Source of the DNA: an uncultured Eubacteriales bacterium
GTDB taxonomy: Bacteria > Bacillota > Clostridia > Christensenellales > CAG-138
Direction of reading: 5' to 3'
Assembly (NCBI GenBank): GCA_900547135.1
Contig: URFJ01000041.1
Span: forward strand, 1 to 13,771
Length of the DNA: 13,771 nt
In this document: positions 9,190 to 13,771 of the stretch, one piece after another
Layout of the letters: each line of letters begins with the position of its first letter
How positions within the stretch are numbered: position 1 is the stretch's first letter
Translations under genes and position numbers: made by a program
The notes under the pieces: model-generated
The model's database searches: none
What the model was told of the DNA's origin: nothing
Seen by the model: the letters and a program-made list of their open reading frames with translations, nothing else

Positions 9190-9863
9190 TGGCTGTAAAG
9201 AGAATAATTGGGTGCATGCTGCTTCCACTGCTGGTTCTGCTCAATCTTACGGCTGTGGCATATGCACAGGCAGACTACGGCAGCTTGACCCTTAAGGCGG
9301 TATCGCAGACAAACGGTAAAAGGCTTTCCGGCCTGCTATTTTCAGTCTATCATGTAGCTGAATATGCGAATGGTTCGTATAGAATGCTCCCGATTTATGA
9401 GGCAAGCGGCGTGGACCTGAATTTAGAAACGGCAGCTTTACACAAGGAAGCGGCGGAGGCGCTGGACAGATATATTGAAGCCCGCCAGATCTCCGAAACG
9501 GCTTCCGGCCTTACAGACTCCAATGGAGAGCTTGTTTTTTCCGGTTTGGAGCTTGGCGTATATTTGATCTGCGCAGGTTCTTCGGCGGATGGCGGCGTTT
9601 CGGTGGAATCCGCGCCGTTTCTCTTAATGCTGCCTATGACTTCCTCTGACGGATCGGAGCTGGTTTACGAAATAACGGCGGAGCCAAAGCTGACTACGGA
9701 TATGCCCGTGACACCTCCTGTTAATCCGCCGGACGATCCAAATCTGCCGCAAACGGGACAGGAAAACACAGCCGCAATGTATGTGCTGACAGGTTTAGGA
9801 GCTCTGATAATTTTTTCAGGCTTTTTGAATCCTTTAATCATGAGGAAAAGACGCAAAGTGTAA
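9189..9863 (+). CDS. Small LPQTG-anchored ancillary (basal) pilin
   Basis: A 224-residue surface protein, probably the minor or basal pilin that anchors the fibre to the wall. Residues 1-26 are a signal peptide ending AYA. The body holds one CnaB/SpaA-like beta domain (GSLTLKAV, RLSGLLFSVYHV, then a LVFSGLELGVYLI strand). A proline-rich linker follows (PVTPPVNPPDDPN, about 173-185), then LPQTG at 186-190, a membrane helix and the tail MRKRRKV. A proline-rich stretch just before the sorting signal is typical of basal pilins such as FctB or GBS52, where it helps cross the wall. The ATG overlaps the sortase stop (TAATG). AAAGG (9175-9179), inside the sortase gene, is the likely ribosome binding site. 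The frame is intact. Its exact position in the fibre is inferred from size and linker. Confidence 0.85.
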   Translation: MAVKRIIGCMLLPLLVLLNLTAVAYAQADYGSLTLKAVSQTNGKRLSGLLFSVYHVAEYANGSYRMLPIYEASGVDLNLETAALHKEAAEALDRYIEARQISETASGLTDSNGELVFSGLELGVYLICAGSSADGGVSVESAPFLLMLPMTSSDGSELVYEITAEPKLTTDMPVTPPVNPPDDPNLPQTGQENTAAMYVLTGLGALIIFSGFLNPLIMRKRRKV

Positions 9864-10106
9864 TGGAAGGCGCAGTTCCAGGCGCCGTTACTCTGCACCA
9901 ATGGGACTTGGAACATCCTTGCTTGGATTGTGGGGACTTTACAGATTAGCCTATAGCCTGTTGGGCTGGGAAAAAGACGAAAAACGCTTGGGCATTTGGC
10001 GGATCAGTTCCAGTTGGGGGAGTATGGGCAATCGATTAAGGTACGGTTAATAGAGCCTTATCCTAAAATTGAGCTGGAAATGGATGACGCGCTGGCTTCG
10101 TTATAA
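9863..10106 (+). pseudogene. Remnant of a small membrane-protein gene at the operon end
   Basis: I do not recognise this protein. An ATG at 9863 overlaps the stop of the basal pilin gene (TAATG, the same arrangement as at the previous junction), but its frame stops after 28 codons. From about 9901 another frame reads a coding-like hydrophobic segment (GTSLLGLWGLYRLAYSLLGW, then EKDEKRLG). Near 9985-9993, in a GGG run, coding character moves to a third frame, open from 9957 to the stop at 10104-10106 (LADQFQLGEYGQSIKVRLIE, ending MDDALASL). Two frame repairs would give a protein of roughly 80 residues with one membrane segment and a charged cytoplasmic-like tail. It sits between the basal pilin and the operon terminator, so it probably was the last gene of the operon. 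A hairpin (GGCGC/GCGCC, 9869-9886) lies in its first codons. Confidence 0.5.
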
Positions 10107-10137
10107 CCATGCCTATATACTAACCTATATCGCTGAT

Positions 10138-10169
10138 ATGGGGCCTGTACGGTAAAGGCCCCATTTTTT
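10138..10169 (+). terminator. Intrinsic terminator of the pilus operon
   Basis: ATGGGGCC (10138-10145) pairs perfectly with GGCCCCAT (10157-10164) over eight bases with an 11-base loop. The T-tract TTTTTT (10164-10169) follows immediately. It lies 32 bases after the last stop codon of the operon remnant. The lipoprotein gene on the other strand ends near 10350. Confidence 0.9.
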
Positions 10170-10349
10170 ATATTTAGCGGCAGCTTTATTCCTGCTCAGG
10201 TATATTAAATATAGCGCTAGAGACAACGCCTCGTTTCGATATAATTTTCCACCGCAAATATAGTTAAGCCGGATTATTTTGTTGGTCTTCTTTATTATGA
10301 TTGCGCCAGGCCGCCTTTAAATTGAGCGGCTTTACATGCTTACATAGCG
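10170..10349. other. Intergenic stretch between operon terminator and lipoprotein gene
   Basis: No gene is visible. The region is AT-rich. It contains one inverted repeat, GCCGC/GCGGC with an 11-base loop, near 10309-10331, lying just beyond the 3' end of the convergent lipoprotein gene. No T-tract follows on the - strand, so it is at best a weak terminator for that gene. Confidence 0.4.
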
Positions 10350-10901
10350 CTATTTTATCTTGACGCTGTCTATAACGTCTAAAAATGTCGCCCTTAAAGT
10401 CCCATCGCTGATTGAAGGCTCCCGTACAAACAAAAGGTATAATACTGTCTCGTCCGCTATGAATAAATTGATATTCTCTATATCCCCATAATTACCTGTA
10501 AATAATACACCTTGCCTGTTGGAAACGGTTATATCGTAATCTATGGTTTTAACAATATTATCTTCGTCCCGAGATTTATAAAACTCAATAAAGGCCTGAA
10601 GCATTCCTTTTGCTTTTTCTTTATCATTTATATCAAGGGTAATATCGTCACGGTATTCCATGATACCCACAACTATAATATATCCGTCATCCGTTCCGTA
10701 TAAATGATTACCCGAATCATCGACTTTTCTTTCTAAAGACGAAGTGATTCTATAGGTCAAGTCCTTTAGTGTATAAGTTTTATCCAACACCATGGGCGTT
10801 GCATCCGGTATTTCAATTTTTGAAGTTATTGAGTTCTTTGTGCATGCTGTAAAAGAAACAAGCATATACATGCATAACAGCAGAGCGGATAATCTTTTCA
10901 T
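10350..10901 (-). CDS. Small predicted lipoprotein, function unknown
   Basis: A 183-residue secreted protein anchored by a lipid. The N terminus has basic MKR, a hydrophobic core (LSALLLCMYMLVS) and the lipobox-like FTAC, with cysteine at residue 20. Phenylalanine at -3 is less usual than leucine but tolerated. The mature part is a mixed alpha/beta domain, acidic and lysine-rich, with no motif I can name. The middle (YIIVVGIMEYRDDITLDIND) and end (LRATFLDVIDSVKIK) resemble small extracytoplasmic domains seen in many clostridial lipoproteins of unknown role. GAGGA (10909-10913 on the + strand) lies 7 bases before ATG, a good ribosome binding site. The gene is monocistronic and convergent with the pilus operon. 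TTGCAA (10948-10953) and TATAGG (10927-10932), spaced 15 bases, are a poor promoter candidate. A 10-bp inverted repeat overlaps that -35 region. Confidence 0.8.
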   Translation of the reverse strand: MKRLSALLLCMYMLVSFTACTKNSITSKIEIPDATPMVLDKTYTLKDLTYRITSSLERKVDDSGNHLYGTDDGYIIVVGIMEYRDDITLDINDKEKAKGMLQAFIEFYKSRDEDNIVKTIDYDITVSNRQGVLFTGNYGDIENINLFIADETVLYLLFVREPSISDGTLRATFLDVIDSVKIK

Positions 10902-10951
10902 ACGGCATTCCTCGATTTAGTTTTAGCCTATATTAGTTAAAAATAATTTGC

Positions 10952-10982
10952 AAGAATTTTAATTATCCCAAATAAAATTCTT
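10952..10982. repeat. Perfect 10-bp AT-rich inverted repeat upstream of the lipoprotein gene
   Basis: AAGAATTTTA (10952-10961) and TAAAATTCTT (10973-10982) are exact reverse complements separated by 11 bases. The repeat lies about 50-80 bases upstream of the lipoprotein start and touches the palindromic TTGCAA that could be its -35 element. No T-tract follows on either side, so an operator for a dimeric regulator is more plausible than a terminator. Confidence 0.5.
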
Positions 10983-10985
10983 AAT

Positions 10986-11120
10986 GGTACAAGGGCCAGG
11001 AGGCCTAAGGCCTGCTGGGATTTACGCTTTGCCGAATGCTGGCAATAGCGCACCACTTTCAGCATCCTCCAAAGTGTACCAAAAAAACACGTGAAGCCTT
11101 ACGCTCAGCGGGTTGTAAGG
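10986..11120. other. Hairpin-rich intergenic segment with possible - strand terminator
   Basis: No gene is visible. The segment has several stems: CCAGGAGGCC/GGCCTGCTGG with loop TAA and one G/G mismatch (10996-11018); CACTTT (11054-11059) with AAAGTG (11071-11076); and GGTACA (10986-10991) with TGTACC (11075-11080), the last two partly exclusive. On the - strand, CCTTAC/GTAAGG (11097-11102 and 11115-11120) is followed nine bases later by seven T (11081-11087). That could terminate transcripts coming from the tRNA genes. Confidence 0.35.
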
Positions 11121-11286
11121 GTTGACCAATATAAACGCAGCGCCCTACAATTTGAACTCACACAAACCGCAAAAGTTGGTAGCGACAGCGAACCGCCGCG
11201 AGGGCGTTTACAACCGAGCAAGTGAGCCGAGTGTAACTTTTTGTAGCGGAATGAGCGCGGGATGGCTTTTCATGCAAAGAATAAAT
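11121..11286. other. Gene-free stretch downstream of the tRNA genes
   Basis: I see no supported gene. A 72-codon + strand frame covers it but has no ribosome binding site and runs through the tRNA region. The composition is uneven: many short purine-rich GCGA, GAGC and GCGAGG words appear between 11180 and 11265, as in degenerate intergenic repeats. No exact direct repeat is evident by eye. Confidence 0.3.
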
Positions 11287-11317
11287 GTCGCCGCAAGCGA
11301 TAACAACTTGCGACGAC
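11287..11317 (-). terminator. Stem-loop immediately 3' of the tRNA-Ser pair
   Basis: GTCGCCGCAAG (11287-11297) and CTTGCGACGAC (11307-11317) form an 11-bp stem with one mismatch and a 9-base loop. It begins two bases past the CCA end of tRNA-Ser(GCU) on the - strand. Only a mixed ATTTATTCTTT follows, so termination may be partial. It may also guide 3' end processing of the tRNA precursor. Confidence 0.5.
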
Positions 11318-11318
11318 G

Positions 11319-11410
11319 TGGCGGAGAAGGAGGGATTTGAACCCTCGCGCCAGTCACCCCAGCCTACTCCCTTAGCAGGGGAGCCCCTTCAGCCACTTGG
11401 GTACTTCTCC
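11319..11410 (-). tRNA. tRNA-Ser (anticodon GCU)
   Basis: Read on the - strand, the gene folds as a class II tRNA. The acceptor is GGAGAAG/CTTCTCC, followed by the discriminator G and an encoded CCA. The anticodon loop CTGCTAA gives anticodon GCU (serine AGC/AGU codons). A long variable arm and the T-loop GGTTCAAAT are present. The length is 92 bases including CCA. It is the second gene of a two-tRNA unit, 35 bases after tRNA-Ser(UGA), and shares its promoter. Confidence 0.95.
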
Positions 11411-11445
11411 ATGGTCAAATATTTAATTGCGCGTCGTGGCAGAAA

Positions 11446-11534
11446 TGGCGGAGAGAGAGGGATTCGAACCCCCGGTGCCTTGCGACATCACTGGTTTTCA
11501 AGACCAGCTCCATAAACCACTCGGACATCTCTCC
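11446..11534 (-). tRNA. tRNA-Ser (anticodon UGA)
   Basis: Read on the - strand, this is a class II tRNA of 89 bases with acceptor GGAGAGA/TCTCTCC, discriminator G and encoded CCA. The anticodon loop TCTTGAAAA contains UGA, reading serine UCN codons. The long variable arm (ATGTCGCAAGGCAC) is the serine hallmark, and the T-loop is GGTTCGAAT. It is the first gene of the two-tRNA unit. Confidence 0.96.
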
Positions 11535-11558
11535 ACGCGGTTTGACTGCAACATTTGC

Positions 11559-11587
11559 ATTATAGCAAAGCGGAATCATCATGTCAA
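11559..11587 (-). promoter_or_regulatory. Consensus sigma-70/SigA promoter of the tRNA-Ser pair
   Basis: On the - strand, TTGACA (11582-11587) and TATAAT (11559-11564) are separated by exactly 17 bases, so both hexamers match consensus fully. Transcription would start near 11552, leaving a leader of about 18 bases before the 5' end of tRNA-Ser(UGA). This is the expected strength for a stable RNA operon. Confidence 0.9.
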
Positions 11588-11643
11588 TACGGGAGCCGGC
11601 GTTTTTCTACACATATGCGCATTTGTTATCCCACGAGCGTTAA

Positions 11644-11673
11644 CCTGAAACAGGGTGGAAACCCTTCGGGGTT
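11644..11673. other. Chain of short overlapping hairpins past the synthetase 3' end
   Basis: Between the tRNA promoter and the end of the - strand synthetase gene there are three short stems: CCTG/CAGG with loop AAA, GGGT/ACCC with a GGAA tetraloop, and AACCC/GGGTT with a TTCG tetraloop on the + strand (CGAA on the - strand). The last two exclude each other. No T-run follows on the - strand, so this is a weak terminator at best, or chance. Confidence 0.25.
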
Positions 11674-11699
11674 GAGAGTAAAGGGCTTTTAGCGTCCGC

Positions 11700-12392
11700 C
11701 TATTTATGCTTTGGCGAAGTGGCCCGCTTTACCTTTTTATATATAGACTGCATTTCCAGGTCTAGGGCTGCGCTCTTTTCCGCGCATTCCCTAAGTTGCT
11801 CGCGCAGCTTGTCGGATACGTCCGAATCGGATTTATAGCGAAGCTGGTGTTCCAGGCTTGCCCAAAAATCCATGGCTATAGTGCGTATCTGTATCTCAAC
11901 TGGCACATGCTCGGTCCTATCAGACATGAAAACCGGCACGTCCATAACCAGATGGAGGCTTCTGTACCCGTTCGGCTTAGGTTCACTAATATAATCACTC
12001 ATGCGCAGCAACGTGATATCCGATTGATTTATAAGCATCCGCGCAATTTCATATATATCCTCAATGTAGTTGCACACTACCCTAACGCCTGCTATATCCG
12101 TAAGGTTTTCCCTTACGGACTGTATGGTCACCGGAAGCTGGCGGCGTTTAAGCTTTTCTATGGTGCTGGGCATGGACTTAAGTCTGCTTTCTATCCTGTG
12201 TATCGGATTGTGCGAATACCTTACATTGAATTCCTCATCCAAAATTTCAAGCTTTGTTGTGATTTCACGTATGCCGGCCTTGTATACCTGCTGCATCTCA
12301 ATATAGCCCTGGAGTTCGCTTAAACGCTCACTGACAACCTTGGTATCCGTGTTATCCGGAAATAACATGCTTTTCAGCTTTGGAATGCTCAT
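11700..12392 (-). CDS. relQ: Small alarmone synthetase, GTP pyrophosphokinase (RelQ/YjbM-like)
   Basis: This cytoplasmic enzyme transfers pyrophosphate from ATP to GDP or GTP to make (p)ppGpp in the stringent response. The product is 230 residues, close to the roughly 210 of Bacillus YjbM and YwaC. It consists of a single synthetase domain without hydrolase or regulatory domains. Visible motifs are ESRLKSMPSTIEKLKRR (ATP-binding basic residues), LTDIAGVRVVC, ISEPKPNGYRSLH (GTP side), and EIQIRTIAMDFWASLEHQLRYK with the conserved glutamate and histidine. A C-terminal helix (KLREQLRECAEKSAALDLEM) fits the oligomerising helix of this family. I prefer ATG at 12392 because AGGGG (12401-12405) lies 8 bases upstream. 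The in-frame TTG at 12398 is too close to it. A TATAAT (12433-12438) upstream lacks a good -35 element. It diverges from splB. RelQ rather than RelP is a judgement from memory. Confidence 0.88.
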   Translation of the reverse strand: MSIPKLKSMLFPDNTDTKVVSERLSELQGYIEMQQVYKAGIREITTKLEILDEEFNVRYSHNPIHRIESRLKSMPSTIEKLKRRQLPVTIQSVRENLTDIAGVRVVCNYIEDIYEIARMLINQSDITLLRMSDYISEPKPNGYRSLHLVMDVPVFMSDRTEHVPVEIQIRTIAMDFWASLEHQLRYKSDSDVSDKLREQLRECAEKSAALDLEMQSIYKKVKRATSPKHK

Positions 12393-12639
12393 TTGCAATG
12401 CCCCTATCTTTATAGTTTAAGGTTTATAATCCATTATATTACGATTGCATTTAAGCTTAAACCGCGTTTTTGGGTACATTGTGGCATTTGGGTGAAAAAG
12501 GGTAGCACGTATGTAAAAAGCTGCCGGGCTAATAGTGCCATATACATGGACTGAATCCCTAATCGCTTTCACGCCGCACAACCGTCTAATGTGAATAAAT
12601 AGCCGGAATATAGAACAACTAAATTATCCGAAACAGGAT

Positions 12640-12646
12640 AATACTA
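12640..12646 (+). promoter_or_regulatory. Possible forespore (SigG-like) -10 element of splB
   Basis: AATACTA matches the SigG -10 consensus CATACTA at six of seven positions and lies just before the splB ribosome binding site. The region 17-18 bases upstream (CAACTA) matches the -35 poorly. A TGAATA at 12592-12597 is a good -35 word, but the -10 at its proper spacing (ACAACTA) is weak. Bacillus splB is transcribed by SigG, so the idea is reasonable, but the sequence support is thin. Confidence 0.25.
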
Positions 12647-12664
12647 ATTCTACGAGGTGATATT

Positions 12665-13660
12665 TTGCAGTTTACAGAAGTATATTTTGAACCACACAGC
12701 CTTGATTACGACTTGGGAAAAAAACTCAGGAAGGATTTTGCGCACCTACCATGGATTCCAGTAGAAAGTCATAACCGTATCCCCGAGCTAACGCAAAAGA
12801 GCAACAGGGATTTTCCCGCAATGAAAAGGTATTTGATCGTAGGCACGAGAAAAACTCATAAGTATGTGGAGAACCACAAAATATCCGATTACCTAGTCCC
12901 ATTTACATCGTCAGGATGTACAGCCATGTGCCTGTACTGCTACCTGGTATGCAATTATAATAAATGCTCGTATCTAAGGCTGTTCGTAAACCGTGAACAA
13001 ATGCTAGACCGGCTTATACGCACGTCCCAAAAAGCGCAGACATCCCTGACCTTTGAGGTAGGCTCCAACAGTGATCTCGTATTAGAAAATACAATAACAA
13101 ATAATCTGGAATGGCTCATACCGGAGTTTGCGAAAAACGGCGTGGGCAGCATAACGTTTCCGACAAAGTTTGATATGGTCGACCCTCTGCTGGCCCTTGA
13201 CCACCGGCAAAAAACGATATTTCGAATGAGCGTGAATCCGGATTGGATAATAGGCCATATCGAGCTTGGAACCTCTTCACTTAATCAGCGCATCGAGGCG
13301 GTAAATAAGATGTGCGACGCGGGTTATCCGTGCGGAATACTGATCGCTCCAGTAATTCTGTGCGACGACTGGGTTGGACATTACGGGCAGCTCATAGATA
13401 TACTTAGCATGGGCCTGAGCGAAAAGGCGAAACAGCAGCTATTTATTGAGATAATCTTTATGACCTACAGCTATGTTCACAGGGCGATAAATAGCGAAGC
13501 GTTTCCAAATGCTGCCATACTTTACGACAGCGAGCTTATGACGGGCAGGGGGAGGGGTAAGTACAGCTATAAAAGGGACGCCCGTTTACCGGCCGAAGCA
13601 TTTTTGATGGAAAGAATAGCTGAAAAGCTGCCCGAGGCAAGGATATCCTATATATGCTGA
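12665..13660 (+). CDS. splB: Spore photoproduct lyase (radical SAM DNA repair enzyme)
   Basis: This enzyme repairs the UV thymine dimer of spores (spore photoproduct) directly during germination, using S-adenosylmethionine and a 4Fe-4S cluster. The product is 331 residues; the Bacillus protein is about 342. The cluster motif CTAMCLYC has cysteines at 85, 89 and 92 (CX3CX2C). VRKT-like GTRKTHKY precedes it and CYLVCNYNKCSYLRLFVN follows, as in SPL proteins. TKFDMVD, RMSVNPDWII, GTSSLNQRIEA and AGYPCGILIAPV match conserved blocks of the family. Aligned from memory with Bacillus FEASCTSD, this protein has FEVGSNSD, so the hydrogen-donor cysteine (C141 in Bacillus) appears replaced by S134. Extra cysteines at 96 and 101 could be alternatives. 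The start is TTG at 12665, supported by a strong GAGGTGAT ending four bases before it. The gene is monocistronic and divergent from relQ, and it implies an endospore former. Confidence 0.9.
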   Translation: MQFTEVYFEPHSLDYDLGKKLRKDFAHLPWIPVESHNRIPELTQKSNRDFPAMKRYLIVGTRKTHKYVENHKISDYLVPFTSSGCTAMCLYCYLVCNYNKCSYLRLFVNREQMLDRLIRTSQKAQTSLTFEVGSNSDLVLENTITNNLEWLIPEFAKNGVGSITFPTKFDMVDPLLALDHRQKTIFRMSVNPDWIIGHIELGTSSLNQRIEAVNKMCDAGYPCGILIAPVILCDDWVGHYGQLIDILSMGLSEKAKQQLFIEIIFMTYSYVHRAINSEAFPNAAILYDSELMTGRGRGKYSYKRDARLPAEAFLMERIAEKLPEARISYIC

Positions 13661-13679
13661 AACTTTAATAATACGTCCT

Positions 13680-13695
13680 AGCTCGGGCTTTTTTT
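13680..13695 (+). terminator. Weak candidate terminator after splB
   Basis: AGC-TCGG-GCT (13680-13689) can form only a three-pair stem, but a run of seven T (13689-13695) ends it. It lies 20 bases after the splB stop. The T-run favours termination; the short stem argues against it. Confidence 0.35.
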
Positions 13696-13771
13696 ATCCT
13701 AGATCCCACACCGCTTATTAGCTATCATTTCGACGCACCGCGCAAATTAGGTTAAATCGTATATTATAGCT

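Noticed and set aside
11122..11648. Three overlapping + strand frames of about 72-76 codons across the tRNA region
   Set aside because: They run antisense through the tRNA-Ser genes or the gap beside them; residues such as EGFEPS come from the T-arm of class II tRNAs. They have no ribosome binding sites.
11796..12323. 175-codon + strand frame opposite relQ
   Set aside because: Antisense shadow of a well-supported synthetase gene; no ribosome binding site and no recognisable domain.
12396..12398. TTG as the start of relQ
   Set aside because: Only two bases separate it from AGGGG; the ATG at 12392 has ideal spacing.
1..13771. CRISPR array, insertion sequence, phage integration or defence system
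   Set aside because: No regularly spaced direct repeats, transposase, integrase, tRNA-targeting duplication or defence-protein motif was seen on either strand.

Overview
The window looks like a chromosomal segment of a spore-forming anaerobic member of the Firmicutes, most likely class Clostridia. The grounds are LPxTG cell-wall sorting signals with a class C sortase, a spore photoproduct lyase, a small RelQ-type alarmone synthetase, AGGAGG-type ribosome binding sites, and mid-range base composition. The genus cannot be named from the sequence alone.

Positions 1 to about 10170 hold a sortase-assembled pilus operon on the + strand. In order it encodes a giant multi-domain surface adhesin (about 2170 residues when its frame is repaired), a SpaA/FimA-type backbone pilin (about 538 residues when repaired), a class C sortase, a small basal or ancillary pilin, and the remains of a short membrane-protein gene. 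A strong intrinsic terminator follows at 10138-10169. The sortase would join the pilins through their LPxTG-like signals (LPVVG, LPGTG, LPQTG). The operon promoter lies upstream of the window. The adhesin, the backbone pilin and the last small gene each carry at least one frameshift, while the sortase, the basal pilin and all genes outside the operon are intact. As written, the operon cannot make a full-length anchored adhesin or backbone pilin. It is either decaying or affected by base-level sequence errors.

Positions 10170 to 11700 hold a small lipoprotein gene (- strand, function unknown) with a 10-bp inverted repeat upstream. Next comes a roughly 400-base gene-free stretch rich in hairpins. 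Two tandem tRNA-Ser genes (GCU and UGA anticodons, - strand) follow, served by a consensus sigma-70 promoter (TTGACA, 17 bases, TATAAT).

Positions 11700 to the end hold two divergently transcribed genes: a small (p)ppGpp synthetase (- strand) and a spore photoproduct lyase, SplB (+ strand). Both belong to stress or dormancy biology. The SplB has the radical-SAM cysteine motif, but by alignment from memory it has serine where the Bacillus enzyme has its hydrogen-donating cysteine.

I found no CRISPR array, insertion sequence, phage gene or restriction system. The best candidates for follow-up are the clustered frameshifts, the SplB cysteine replacement, the GC-rich hairpins between pilin and sortase genes, and the unexplained structured stretch downstream of the tRNAs.
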